DNA of 64,000 nt, taken from NCBI GenBank assembly GCA_963971405.1, contig OZ020484.1:18910001-18974000 (forward strand). Direction: 5' to 3'. The position numbers and the translations under genes are program-made. The notes under the pieces are model-generated. The model made no database searches. It was not told the DNA's origin and saw nothing but the letters and a program-made list of their open reading frames with translations. Below, piece by piece: positions 33,411 through 46,600 of the stretch. Within the stretch, counting starts at the first letter, position 1. Every line of letters begins with the position of its first letter. This DNA comes from Psococerastis gibbosa (lineage: Eukaryota; Arthropoda; Insecta; Psocodea; Psocidae).

Positions 33411-35623
33411 TAAAATAAGAAAATATAAAACTGATTTTGGGTTTATCCAGGAGTGGTCAATACCTACCGCCAGCTTCCTCTTTAACTGTTTATGCTCTAC
33501 TAGTAATGATTGAAAATTGTTGAAGAAAATTATGTATAGCGTGATAAGAATTTGTAACATTAAACAGTGATTTTGTGGCAATGGTAACTTGGTGACTTAA
33601 ATGAGAATTAATGTTTTGTAAGGTTAAGGAAAGACTTTAATTTTACCACTTCGCAATACTTTTAGATTAAGAGGAAACTAAGTTGTTTGTTCATAGACTA
33701 TTTTATATATATTAAGTTATAAATTAGTATGTACGGTGGGAGGATTATGCGGCCATTTTGCGTCACATTAATGTGTTGGACTTGCTTACAGTAACCTAAC
33801 TGGACTAAACTTCCTCATTAGTACAATGAGCTTTGGCTCACATCTATTCCTTATTAGTTATTTCCATCAATAATAAAATACCAGCATGAGTTGGGTATAT
33901 ACATATACAGTATCAAAAAGAAAGAAAGAAAATTGTCTTTATTTTCCATGTGGGCGAATTTTGGGCCTTTCTGCCCACTCTTACAATTAACCCATTGTCA
34001 TATAGCTTTCTCTACATTAATTCCTTAACATACATGACGCATGATTGTTTTATTGTATATTTCATTCCTGGTGTTTTAACATGGCTGTTCGTATTTCTTA
34101 TTATGTTTATTTTATTTTGTGCATTAATTTATGAGTCTTAAGGGGTTTTAACATTTTATTCGAACACAGTGGCAAGAGTAAACTGAAACTAGAAAACGCG
34201 CTGAGCCGTGTCAATTTAGTGCTAGACTAAAATCCCTTAACGTGAACGTGTTTTTTCTTCATCTTATCTTTATTCTATTTCTCCGCATGCCTGCCCTATT
34301 AAAATACCATTTTAAATTATTCTGCATGGTTAGTCTGAATTTGTAGGGTTGAGGTGTAAAATAAGAAAGCTATTATGAATTGCATAATAATGGCTGTTAA
34401 CCAATGCCACGCTTAATAATACTGTTGAACATCCGACAGTTAATAATTTGATGCTGAAATGAGTTCTTGTCGCAGTACTTAAGAATTTCGATTTGTAACC
34501 ATAGTAGGCCAGATGTTTAAGTTTTTCTTCTCATAACAGGGTTTGCCATCACACTTTGCTCTTGCTTTGACCCAATCTGCAAAAGAATGTCAAAATCGAC
34601 ATAATATGTCTTGTTCATTTTTCAGATTTCAAAATATTTTTTTTAACAAATTACCTATTATTTGACACGGAATTCATTAATTCCTCGCTCGGCAGATACC
34701 AAAATATAGTCAGATGAAAAATTGATAAAAAGTAGAAGCTTTCGGGTAAAATTTGCGTTTCCTCATCTGAATTGTTATTATTATTTCTATGATCACGATG
34801 AAGTGCTTTATATTGATTTTGTACAATAGTTCAGTTGGGTGAATAGTTTACGTTTAGGAAAGCTTGATTTTCTTATTGTCACTTATCTTTGTGGCTGCAG
34901 AACGCAGAATTAACTAATTAGTTGAAACCTCGGTCGTTTACAAACTATTTGAAATCTTTGCGTTAATTTATTATAAAACTATTGTCTAGCCTACCATGTT
35001 CCTACGATAGTTCAAGTTGCAAAGTCGTAAATTAGCAATTTGACTTCAAATTGACTATGTTCAATCGAATCAAGTATGGTCGGTGAGTACCTAGAAGATT
35101 AATAGTATCGTCAGTACCTTTGTATAGTTTATACTATTCTATAATGTATAGCTAAACCTTATTGAACTCATTTCAGCTAGGTGTTAATTTTACAATTTTA
35201 CTCATTTATTTACTTGTGATTTGGTTTATTTTAATATGTCCCTTCGGTTATTGTATTTACGCTATCCGTCATTGCAGTCCTTTTGTCAGCAATTCCAAAT
35301 TGACCGCAGCCGGTAGAGTAGGTTAAGTGCGTATCCAACGGTTATAGGCTAATAGTTCAAAGAAATTTGTAGCAATTGTACTAAATACCTTTGGCCAATA
35401 TTGTAAATAGTAAAGTAGTAGCACGTAAACAATTCGAAAATTATATGATATATTCGGTACGGTGGAATATAATTAGTTTTTAACCTAGTCCTTTGTATTA
35501 CAATCTTCTTTACATCAACAAAGATTGGGGATCATCATGACAATTTAGACCTTAGAAACTACTGCTCTGAAAAGGGAAGTCGTGCTCTTGCCATACAACT
35601 GGCTCAGGTTTTTCAACCAGGAT
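33411..35623. other. Gene-free AT-rich stretch
   Basis: No exon, RNA gene or repeat is named here. The short open frames lack domains. Confidence 0.4.
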
Positions 35624-35767
35624 CAAGGCCGTAGCCAGGATGGGGGGGGGTTTCAGAAATTCCATTGGATATTACATAGTAATTTTATTTTTCCTCAAAA
35701 TCCGATTCTATCTAGTGTCAAGCCATTTCATTTCGGGGGGTTTGAACCCCCCTTGGCTACGGCCTTG
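35624..35767. mobile_element. hAT-type miniature element (144 bp)
   Basis: The ends CAAGGCCGTAGCCAGGATGG and CCTTGGCTACGGCCTTG are inverted repeats, with G runs just inside. The flanks are a perfect 8-bp duplication ACCAGGAT (35616-35623 and 35768-35775). Confidence 0.9.
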
Positions 35768-37309
35768 ACCAGGATGCTCTTCTGCCTGGAGCCCTCAGTC
35801 CTTCTATCCTCCCTTGAATGATAACATGCAGAAGGCGATATGTTTCGCTCTTCATCACTTGGCCGAAGAATGTGTCGCATAGCTAATATTTATTTGCCTT
35901 CAACATTCAAACGTGCAAGAGTGATTGCTACAAGAGTAAAGGTTCACCATAGATGTTAAGGTCAAAGGGAGGCATCGACAGCAAATTTATACCAATTGCT
36001 ACAAGTCGTGTTAAATGCTGACAAACCTTCAATGACCAGTAGTATTTCAAATCCTTGCTGCTGTAAGGAATTCATTTAAGCAGTTGTGAATTTTGTCAGT
36101 GACGTCATTGATGCAATGCGATTTTTCCCGCGGTAAAATAATCAGACAGCTAGTTCTTCCTCAAATGTTATAGTTTGTTAATTTCTGTTTTGAAGTTGAT
36201 ACCATTTAAGTGAAAGTACAAATATTAATATAATTAATAATAATATATAAAAGGTATTAAAATGTATCACCAGAATACCCGTCTGCATACACTAGGTCTG
36301 AGAAGGTCTCATGACTATTCTACTAACATAAGTCTTTAAACGATGCATTTTTTATTACACATAATACTTGAATTCAAATGCAATATTGCTTACCTATAAT
36401 CATAAACAAAAAAACACCATAAGCACATACGAGGCTCTGTATTATGAATTACTGCGTCTCCATTGCAAATGGAAACTTCTCTAACTTTCTGGGTCATCAG
36501 AATAAGATATTTCAAAGTAAAGAGGATGTGGAACGTAGAAAATCGGACATTTTTATTGAATTTTTTTTTTTTACTAAACAAGTTACGCATTACAGGTTTT
36601 GTCATTCAAGTAGAAGTCTTTCGTACGTCTAATTTTAGGTTCAGCATTTCTTCATTTCTTACTGGAGACTGAAAATTCCCCCAGTATGGAGTATGGCAGA
36701 ACTATAAGGCAAAAAATTAAAATACCCCACATTATGTATAAAATAGTGTTACTCAACTTTTTTAATTTTTAATACCTTTCATAGTAGATTAAATAAAAAT
36801 TATTAATTAGGTATCGGATTTTGGGGTGCCAATATTCTACGCTCCATATCCTTTTTAATTGAGAGCCCCCATGTCAAGGCGTTCGCTAAAAAGCAAAGAA
36901 CATGGTTAAATTAAATCGCGATTACAAACTAACATATTTTTTTTAACAGATTAAACCGACGAAAATAGCTTTCTCACAGAAAGTTCACGAATATTTCTTT
37001 TACTTGACAGAATTTTTGTCAGTCCGTAAATGGTTCTGCACCATAAAAAATAATTAGTTACGTTTGACAAATCTTCAGAAACTTCTTAGTAAGATAAATA
37101 ATATTGAGATACACAAGATTGGTTCCTATTAAAAAGCCCAGAACTTTTTTAAAAATATAGTGGCCGATAGGAAAGGCACATTTTCCCATTAGGCCCTATC
37201 CATGATCTATCATGTGCTATTAGTTTTGCATATTCAGAAACAGTGAGACATAAAAAAAAAGTATCAAATAAGTCAGATCATAAATATTACCAAGAAGGAG
37301 AATCCGCTA
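35768..37309. other. Gene-free AT-rich stretch downstream of FEN1
   Basis: I see nothing assignable. The FEN1 3' untranslated region presumably occupies the right edge; no standard AATAAA is obvious on the minus strand close to the stop. Confidence 0.35.
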
Positions 37310-40300
37310 CTATTTTGGTTTTCCTCGTCCTCTTCCACCGCCGCTTGTCTTCTGCTTCTTATTACTTTTGCCAGGCTTTTCTTCCTCCTAAAAATGTGTA
37401 CAATATATAACAATATCCTTGAGGACAAAACCACTTAAAGACACATGACCAGCTAGCTTTGCAGCCCTAGTCTTGAGTCTTAAGTCGAGGTTGAGGTAGG
37501 AAAGTTGAAAATATCTGCTAAAATAGTGGAGTGTCGTAAGCTTTATACCTCGGAAACCAGGGACAGTCCATGAATATTTATAAAAACTTTGGAAATGTGT
37601 TGTTAGTGGTATATAGAAAAAGGTTAAATTACAATTTTTGCCCGCTCTCCATTTTTAACTACAGGGTGTGGCAGCATAACTTCCTCTTTTTGTCCATGAA
37701 TATTAATAAAAACTTCGAAAATGTGTTTTAATAGTATACAGAAAAATGTTTAAAAAAAATTTGTTGTGTGGCAGCATAACTTCCTGTTTTGTAATGCGCG
37801 CCATTCGGTCGGTTTATGTCATAACGGAGTGTAAGTGGTCTCGTTCAATAGGCGGGACTATAAAGTTCTGTCTTACATAGTTTTGAAGATCAAAACATTA
37901 AGATCACGTCTTCCAATCTCGATACAATGAGTATTAGTGGAGCGCCGTAAGTAAAAAAAAAAATGCAACCCTGTAGTTTAAAATTGAGAAGGCGCAAAAA
38001 ATTATTTTAAACATTTCTCTATATACAATTAGAAACACATTTTCTAAGTTTTTATAAATATACATTGACTGAATTCCGAGGCATTACCATTTTTGTTTTA
38101 CTCACGGCGCTCCACTAATATTCATTGTATCGAGATTGGAAGACGTGATCTTAATGTTTTGATCTTCAAAACTATGTACAACAGAACTTTATAGTCCCGC
38201 CCCTCGAAGGAGACCACTAACACTCCGTTACGACATAAACCGACCGAATGGCGCGCATTACAAAACAGGAAGTTATGCTGCCACACCCTGTAGTTAAAAA
38301 TTGAAAACGGGCAAAATTTTTTTTAACATTTTTCTATATACTATTAAAAACACATTTTCGAAGTTTTTATTAATATTCATGGACTGTCCCTGAATTCCGA
38401 GGCTTTTCCATTTTTTTGTGTTACACTTACAGCGCTCCACTAATACTCAATGTATTGAGAATGGGGGACGTGATCTAAATGTTTTGATCTTCGAAACTAT
38501 GAAGGCCTCTGACAAAAGTGTATAGTCCCGCCTCTCAAACGAGACCACTAACACTCCGCTACGACATCAACCGACCGAATGGCGCGCATTACAAAAAGAG
38601 GAAGTTATGCTGCCACACCCTGTAGTTGAAAATTGAGAGCGGGCAAAAATTGTTTTTTAACCTTTTTCTATGTAGGCCTACTACTTACAACAAATTTTCA
38701 GAATTTTTATAAATATTCATGGACTGTCCCTGGATTCCGAGGTTTAACGATTTTTTTGTCTAATTGCACTCCACTAAAAAATTGCATTTGTTTCGAATAC
38801 TTTAAGTCGTTTTTATTCAGATTATTTCACACTTCTATGATATAAGAAGACTAAGCATAAACTCATACACTGATAACAGTATATTTACCGTACCTTCCGT
38901 TTTGGTGTAACAGACTTCACTGTGAAAAAATTATCGAGGCGAACTTGTGTTTGTCCACTTCGTGCTTTGGTCAGTTTTTTAGCACCATTTCGCACTCTTT
39001 CCTCATTAAACTTGTTTGAACCGCACAGGAATTTTATCAGCCCCTCAACGTCCGGCTCTACCCACTTCAACTGCAATAAACCGAATCAATTTTGAAAACA
39101 TGTACGACACAAGTAATCAATCCATAATACAAGTCGACCACAGGAACATATGGTCTCAAAATTTGTTTATTTAGGAACTGGTTGCGTTAGAAAGAGCCTT
39201 AGGCTACCTCTATAAACCCGGTTCGAAGATAATAGTCCTGGATTTCACCTGCAGCCACATCGCCCGCAACTATTAACGTCTATCTAACAATCGCCTACCG
39301 AAAGCATTCCTAATACCACCAACTATACCTTTCAGCATTAACCTATTATTGGGGTTAAAAATGTAAACAAATAAATTTTGAATAGCACTTTTCAGAAAAA
39401 AAATTGTCTTGTTTACATTTTTAATACCAGGTTAAGATTAAAAATAATCGCCATAGTAGGCCCACTGAGCAGCAAATGTTTGTTCAGGCACGGAAATCTA
39501 TTGTTGACATCTTGTTCTGACCGAACTAAGGCGGCTATTCCACTTGTCGATTTTACTTCAAATTTGATTTGAGAATTTTTGTTTGATTTGTTTTAAGGAG
39601 ACTATTATGTAGATACTTAACTTATCTATTATAAATTAAGTTATAATATAGTAGCAGCCATCAATAATAAGTCTCTACCATATTATAACTTACAGTAATT
39701 TATAATAGATAAGTTAAGTATCTACATAATAGTCTCCTTAAAACAAAACAAACAAAAAATCTCAAATCAAATTTGAAGTAAAATCGACAAGTGGAATAGC
39801 CGCCTAAGCATGGCATGTTGCTGGAAATTCAGTTCTCCAACTAGAATATTTTTCCTATGCAATATTAATAGGTAAAGTGTTTTAAAACAAAAATGACATT
39901 GTTAAAAACAGTGAAAAGAAAATGAATTAGGAGACAATAGGCCATCCCACTAGAAGTCAGTCACAAAGATATAACAGTGGCCACAAAAATTCACAAAAAC
40001 TAAAAGTAAATTTACATTTTCTCTATGATAGTCGAGAACAAAATTTTATAAAAACGTACCTCAATTGTGGCTGGATCAGTAGCTTCGGGATTCAGAAATA
40101 AGTTTCTCGCTTCCTTATAGATCCAGTTCTCAGGAGGTGTATATTTGCTGTCCAAATTGTCTAGTATAGTTTCAATAGTTTTGTGCTTTTTGATGAGTTC
40201 AATGGCTCTCTTGGGACCGATTCCTCGAATGGATTCACAGTAATCACATCCAAGTAGAATACACAAATCTATAAACTGCAACGAATACAAATTTGAACCC

Positions 40301-42950
40301 ATGCGTATAAATTGCGTCATGCATGATTAAAAACAATGAAGGACGCTACTCAAACCAATTAAAGTGGAATTATTTAGACCATCAGGTCAACTCTGTTTCT
40401 GTTTTAGACATGATCATGGTACCTGCTGACTTGTTCCAATGGTTTCTGCCAAATGAATTCCATATTGTGGCATAAAAAGTTTTAATAAAATACGCGGAAT
40501 TACCTGCTCTTGGGTCAGTTCTAATTCTGCCAGAACTCTATCCAGGTGAATTTCTTGTATAGGCATTTTGCGTGCTTCACTAAAAGTCATATGACGAACT
40601 AAAACTTTCGCACCAAACGTCAACGCGTCCATATCTTCAGTTGCGACGCCATAAACTTTACCCGAACTGGCCTGAAAGTCATCGTGATTATTTTAATATA
40701 AGTATTGTTTTATGAGTTTATTCGGGGTTTGGCTAAATCTGACAGTTTTCAAACAAATGTAGAAATAATAGAATTATCACTATGAAATTATTTTACTCAT
40801 TTCGTGGGAATCTGACGTCAGAATGACGTACAGTATTTCGCACGACTATCAATTTCGACTCATCAATGACTCCTTTGCCAGTTTATTGTTGTAATATACA
40901 ATGTGCATTGCAGTAAAATATAAATGGAACCATCTATTGGACATCATTCCATCCAGGGCACTACTTACAAGAGCAGCGCATTGAGCTTCCGCTTCACAAG
41001 GCGCGTCAACGTAAGGAATACCCATTAATTTCAGGAGTTCTTTGCATTCAGAAACATGTTGCTTAGTAACTTTCACCAAACGGCGGGTATATTTATCTAT
41101 GAGACCAGCATCACCTGTAAATAAAATTAATATCATTTGAATATATAGACTGAATGAATTTAACTTAATTTATAATAGATAAGTTAAGTATCTACATAAT
41201 TGTCTCCTTAAAACAAAAGAAACGTCAATGACAAAATCACAAATGAAGTAAATTTGCCGGTGGAATGGCCGCCTAAACGAGTACTTCTAAACGTTTCCTC
41301 AACATCTGCAATGGTACTGCGTTCACTTCTAAGACTATACCTCTAAGATTGTATTTCAAGACATAATAAGCTTATATCTATTTTCAAAAAGAAAGCGCCA
41401 TTTAACATTTTAATAAATATAGTAGTTGCCCAAAAAGAAAGGCCTTGGCAGCCATATCACTAATGTATATTAAAGTTAAAATTCAGGGTGTTTCAGGCGA
41501 ACGGCGACAAAATTCAAGATATAACCACTTTTAATTAGGAGCAAAAATAACCCAAACATTATAATACTAATAAAATAAGATATGATGTCCGCATATACAA
41601 CTTTACTGGCACTCTCAAAAAATCTTATAAACTCTTGTACTAAGTACCTTACTGTGTCCTTGGTTATGAAAATACACCCTTCTCGTTCTCCTCAGCCTTT
41701 CCTTTTCAATAGATCATATTGCCATGACGCGATATAATTCAAACTTGAATAATCGGTCTACATTTCATAGCCCGCTTTATTGGCTTTCCAATTTATAACT
41801 AAATAGGGACTTATTTTGTTCTATTACTAAGCCAACCTAGCGGAGTTAGGGCTATAAAGCCCTCTCTTACACTCAACTAGGAAGACCCGGGACCGCCTGC
41901 TTTACATGCCCTCCGAAGCATGACCAGAAAATGTAGGAAGTGTAGGACTCCAACAAACCACTTTTCGGGTGAAAGTCAGAGTTTGTACCACTACTTTACT
42001 ACATGTCCTGTTTAGTACCTTGTTGAATTTGAACTCGGTTTACGTCATTGTTCAGTATTATTATTTCAAATTATAAAAAAAAACAAAACGTACCAGCTTC
42101 TTCAGCCTGAGCTAGAGCTTTTTGCGCTTCTTCCCTCTTTTCCGCCCTCTTGTTCAATTCTCCGGACTTAAGTTCAGGCGGCTTACCATCAAAAACATAT
42201 ACAGGTTTAATACCATTTTCAACAAGTCGAATTGTACGGTAAAAAGTACCCATGAGATGAGAAGTGGTTTCACCATCTGCATTTGTTAACTGGGCGCCCT
42301 CACTTCGAACAGCAATTAAAAACTGATAAAGACTCATCGAAGCATCAATTGCAATTTTCCGCCCTGCAAAAAAGAAAACAATAGGCCGGTAACTTCTGTG
42401 ATTTAGTTACAGTCAATCAGCACTCCCTGGGATACATTTCCGCAAAATTTGCATTCGGCCTTATTTCTCCAATGGAGTCCATCATTTTTAGTAAGTTGAG
42501 ACAATTTGAGACATGTCAACTGTGGTCCACGTTCCTAGTACATCTCACAACCAATAACTGACTGGACTATGGCCTGTCTGTCTGAGTATATTAAATATTT
42601 TAGGTTAAACAATTTTGTTATAAAACAGGGGTCTCCGACGATCTGGTTGTTGGTCTAAGTATATAATGTAAAGTGGAAAACAGCGAATATTGACTTGGGA
42701 GTGAAAGTTGTCCACTAGCACCTAGTTCTACTACACAAGTACAAGTTTAACTGAAAGATTGAACTTAATGATGATGGATTCGTAAAGATATAATTTTTTC
42801 TTATAATAAACGTAAGTGGACAAGATAAAATGCAAGATAATGAAATATTTGGGTCCCTTTCAACTCACCAAAGTAGTTTTTTATTTCATTTTCCTTAAGT
42901 GAAGAAGGTGCAACGTCGGCTAGCAATTTAGTCAAGCCTAGAATACCCAT
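37310..42950 (-). CDS. FEN1: Flap endonuclease 1
   Basis: This structure-specific nuclease removes 5' flaps during Okazaki-fragment maturation and long-patch base excision repair, bound to PCNA. Minus-strand exons in order: 42869-42950, 42094-42363, 40969-41114, 40504-40671, 40060-40275, 38894-39070 and 37310-37387, all in phase, giving 378 residues (human 380). The start [12 protein letters not shown] is the conserved N-terminus that must begin with Met-Gly. Metal-binding acids are present: Asp34 (IAIDAS), [20 protein letters not shown] and LGCDYCES. A helix-hairpin-helix ([16 protein letters not shown]) follows, then a PCNA box QVRLDNFF and a basic tail ending [13 protein letters not shown]. 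Divergent from PPP1R21. Confidence 0.97.
37540..38770. mobile_element. Large compound inverted repeat (FEN1 intron 6)
   Basis: The outer arms carry CAGGGACAGTCCATGAATAT at 37558 and its reverse complement near 38717. Inside, blocks ACAGGGTGTGGCAGCATAAC, AATGCGCGCCATTCGGTCGG and ATTAGTGGAGCGCC alternate in both orientations, at least three times. It looks like miniature elements with GTGTGGCAGCATAACTTCC ends piled into each other. No coding frame is seen. Confidence 0.7.
39340..39461. mobile_element. Short foldback element (family of 24154)
   Basis: AAAAATGTAAACAA at the left and TTGTTTACATTTTT-like sequence at the right fold back; the right outer end is AATAATCGCCATAG, matching 51041-51164. 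It lies in a FEN1 intron. Confidence 0.6.
39530..39804. mobile_element. Foldback element, GGCGGCTATTCCAC ends (FEN1 intron 5)
   Basis: The ends GGCGGCTATTCCACTTGTCG and its reverse complement are near-perfect; the arms are over 100 bp. The flanks are TAA on both sides (39527-39529, 39805-39807), a PIF/Harbinger-type duplication. A half copy lies at about 41155-41273. Confidence 0.85.
41155..41273. mobile_element. Half copy of the GGCGG foldback element (FEN1 intron 2)
   Basis: ATAGATAAGTTAAGTATCTA and GTCTCCTTAAAACAAAA match the right arm of 39530-39804, and it ends GGCCGCC followed by TAA. The left arm is absent. Confidence 0.65.
41280..41360 (-). repeat. Fragment of the hammerhead-bearing repeat family
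   Basis: ACTTCTAAACGTTTCCTCAA, ACATCTGCAATGG and CTAAGATTGTATTTC match 26361-26450 with losses. The core motifs are incomplete. Confidence 0.45.
41805..42020 (-). mobile_element. tRNA-derived SINE, near-full copy (family A, FEN1 intron 2)
   Basis: The reverse complement runs AGTAAAGTAGTGGTACAAAC, a degraded B box, GCTTCGGAGGGCATGTAAAG, CGGGTCTTCCTAGTTGAGTG, GAGAGGGCTTTATAGCC and GCTAGGTTGGCTTAGTAATA, collinear with the copy at 63380-63570. Confidence 0.7.
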
Positions 42951-43639
42951 TTTAAACTATGGAATAACCAAATTGTGCAAATGTAATGTAAAGGAATCAA
43001 ATTATTATAAAATCACTCAGTCAATGTCCCAAATAAATAATAATGCGCCAAAAACAGCTTAAGCCTAAAAAATTAGCACATTAACGTTTAAACACTTAAC
43101 ATGAAGTTGTACACAAAAAGCCACAAAATAGTCAAAATATGAGAAATATAAATATGATTATGAGAATAATAAATAAAATGAAATATGCCAAACAAAAATG
43201 GAGATTGGCGCCAATATTTTTATGTTATTGTTATAATAAAAAAAGTTTAAAGTATTCTTTTAAATAATATTATCAATCATTTCTAAAATAATAAAATTCT
43301 TTTAAATATAAAAAAATGTATATTTTATCATACCATTTAATCATAGATAGGAAGTATTTTTGAATGAAAAACATTTAATTTATGTTCTGTCTGTGGTACA
43401 ATCATTTCATTTCGTTCGTCATCTTCTGCTTGCCCACGCAAAGTGGCAAACAAACTATCTTTATTAGTTCATTAAAAAAATTAAAGATGTTTTACATATT
43501 GTATTATTATTTTAGTGTGGGACTGTGATTCTGCTACTAGTTAATTGGAGTGAACGGAAAGGCATTCTGCGCAAGTTGGATAATAATTAATTTCAGTATT
43601 TAGTACAATGGAGTGATATAAACTGAACCGCTTGATGAA
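42951..43639. promoter_or_regulatory. Probable shared promoter of FEN1 and PPP1R21
   Basis: The two start codons face away from each other across 689 bp with no other gene between. A bidirectional promoter is the simplest reading. No TATA box or other element was identified with confidence. Confidence 0.45.
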
Positions 43640-46600
43640 ATGTCACTGTCTTCCTTTGATGGCAGTCCCGTTCCAGCTGATTTCGCTACCAAATATGATA
43701 AAATTGCTGCTGAGTATGCCAAAGTAAGTTCAGATAGTAGGCCTCATATTATTGTAATGTATTCTATTGATTCTTTGACTGCAAGGCAGTGAGGCACATA
43801 TCAGATGGAAGGTCTGCCATGATTGATAACACGGTCTGACATATTCCAATAGCCTTAGCTTCAGGATAGTTGGGACATGATAAACTAGGAGGGTGTATCC
43901 ACATAGTCCAAGACATAGTTTGGTTTGCCTGAGATTTTCCTCATACCTAATTTTTCGACGTGATCGCCCCTGATTTTAACGCACTATATCCTACAGCGCA
44001 GTCAACGCTCCTACATTTCTATAGCACCTTAAAAAATATTGGCCTGCCAACCATGCAGTGCCCACAAGTGTTCTCTACTTCATTAAGTATTGGGATCATT
44101 CATTTGGTAATACACTGTCACCTAAAATTTGTAGCTAGGTACTCTTTATTGGCATCAATTAGTGCCAGCTACTTGGCTACGCACGTCCCATTTCACAGTG
44201 AACAGTGACTTAGTGGAAGTCCGAAGGAAGTTCTTTCTCAGCTAGAGCTAGAAGAAATTTTAACTTGAAACTTCGCACATGTTACACAGACATACCAAGC
44301 TATAATATGCATCAAAACCAGATTAGGGTTTGTTTGCTTTCCAACGCCTGCTTTCAGCATTTCTGCTTTAAGCAACCCTCTCAGCCTGGCGGGGGGAGTC
44401 TGTTTCTTAACTTAAGACACCCTAAAGGCAGACTCCTTCTTCTCGGGGAGAAGGGGAGACTGGGAGTTGACCACCAGGGTGGGCCTCCTGGCAATATTGG
44501 ATTCTGAATCACTTGAGCAACATAGTAAAGTCACATGATCAATTTGGAGGTTACCAGGACTATACGCACTATAACTGCCCCACTATGTTCCCCTGCCATT
44601 GCTGTGCACACTACCAAGTTTGCTGCATTTTTGAACAGACTGTTCTCGTGAATTCAACTTGGCATGGTTGGCATTAGGGCCGAAGCATGTCAATACACTT
44701 CCGTAGTTTTTAAGGCCTGGGTACACACGGACGATTCGGTCGCCAATGATCCCCTGAGAATTTGTTCATTGGAGCTAAACCTGGTAAAAACCGCAGCTTA
44801 CTGTTCTACTGCAGCAGATTTGAGCAGATAAACTAGCTACAAAAATCTGCTACAGTAGACTGCGGTTTTGCGTGATTTCCCATTTGCTCACATGACAAAT
44901 TTCTCTGCGAATCACAGGCGACCGAATCGTCTGTATACCAGGCCTGAGCATACTTGTTACTTTCAATTACTGTTACAGAAATCCGCAGTCGGAAATGATC
45001 ATTGTGACAATTCCCACCCTTTTTATCATACTTTGGTACTGCTAGCCTAACATAAATTATGGCAATTCAGCCGTAGTCATCCAATCCGTTTGAGTTGTTT
45101 CTACTGAAGTCATTATTGTGTCTAGAAGAACTTATCTGACATTTCTACCGGAGTTACATGTTAATAATATTAATTTTAATGTTATAGGTTAGAGCTCATG
45201 TTGGAATATTAAAAAAGGCTGTTATTGATGAGCAAACGCGGTGCACAGAGTTGAAAGAAGAGTTGAAATCTAAAGATCAAATTCTTAGAAAACATGAACA
45301 AGAATTTGATAGTTTGTCATTCAGAAACCAGCAGCTGACCAAGCGAGTTACTGTTCTTCAAGGGGAACTTGATCATTTGCAGGTTTGTACAAGTACATTA
45401 AAAACACCAAAAATACACAACATCTCAGATGAGATGAGTAAAAACATAAGCTACTAGGCCCTTGCATTTTCACTTGTTTTTCTCTTATCGAACAATGACC
45501 CCACTGTCATTTTGATTGGCGGGTAGAAAATTTAAAGAAGTATAATTACAAAAAGATTTTACCAGGTTGTGTTTCTGCAAAGTACGGTCATACTGCAGAT
45601 ACAAAAAGAAGACATGTGTATAAGTGTATATTTCAAACTGGCTTGTTTAAATATTGAATGTTAAAATACCCTTATTGATTTCAGGGGTCTGGTAAGAAAA
45701 GTCGTCATAACAAGAATGACTCCAATGCCTCAATTCAAGACAATTTAGTTATACAAGAAGAACTAGAAAAGAAGTTAATTGAAAACATGAAATTAGTCAC
45801 CCTGGTAATCATTTGAAATTTTTATTGAGTACAGGAATTAAAGATAACGAAACGCTTAGTTTTTTCGATTGCATATACCCACTTACATGTTTATGCAAGT
45901 AGTGGAATAAACAGAGTGTTTCATTAGCTTTAGTTAATGGTCTTACAGTATTAATTTGTTTCAACCTGGCGCGTAAAATGGGAATCCGCAGCATAAACAA
46001 TGAAGTGGCAAAAAGTTGTGACTCAGAGTAAGCTTGGAGGTTCTCGTCATAAGCTAATTACAGACATAATAAAGCTATTTAGATTGTAAGTCAAATGAGC
46101 AAAAACTGCAGTTGTCAGCCATGCCATACAATACAGTTTTACACCAATTACTTTATTTGCCACTATTTTTTTTTTTTTTAATATTGGAACCCATCCCGTG
46201 GCTGTAGACCGTTATCAATATGGCTGCTAGTGTAGCCTGCACAAAATAATTACGCAATTTCGATGGGAAAATAGCCAGCAAAAGCTAAGTACAGAGTCTT
46301 GACGATATTTTTTGCGTTGGTACTTATCTCTGATTGTTGGCTTATGGTTAACGGGTGCCTCGTAAGGGATATTATGGCTCCCGCCGTTACAGTTAATATT
46401 AGTATTTATATTTTGGAACCCGACAAACTCAGTCACATATCCTTTCACAGCCTTTATAATTTCCTTTGATATTTCTCCCCTGGTTTCCCCGCTATCTGTC
46501 TTACTTAGCTTATGGTTAGGTGCCATCTATTCTATTTTATTATTTTTGGTTCCAACGAAAATGAAATAGAATAGATGGCGCATAACCATCAGCTAAGAAA

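Noticed and set aside
37540-38770. CRISPR-like array because of repeated blocks
   Set aside because: Blocks alternate in orientation, vary in length and have no regular spacers; the genome is eukaryotic.
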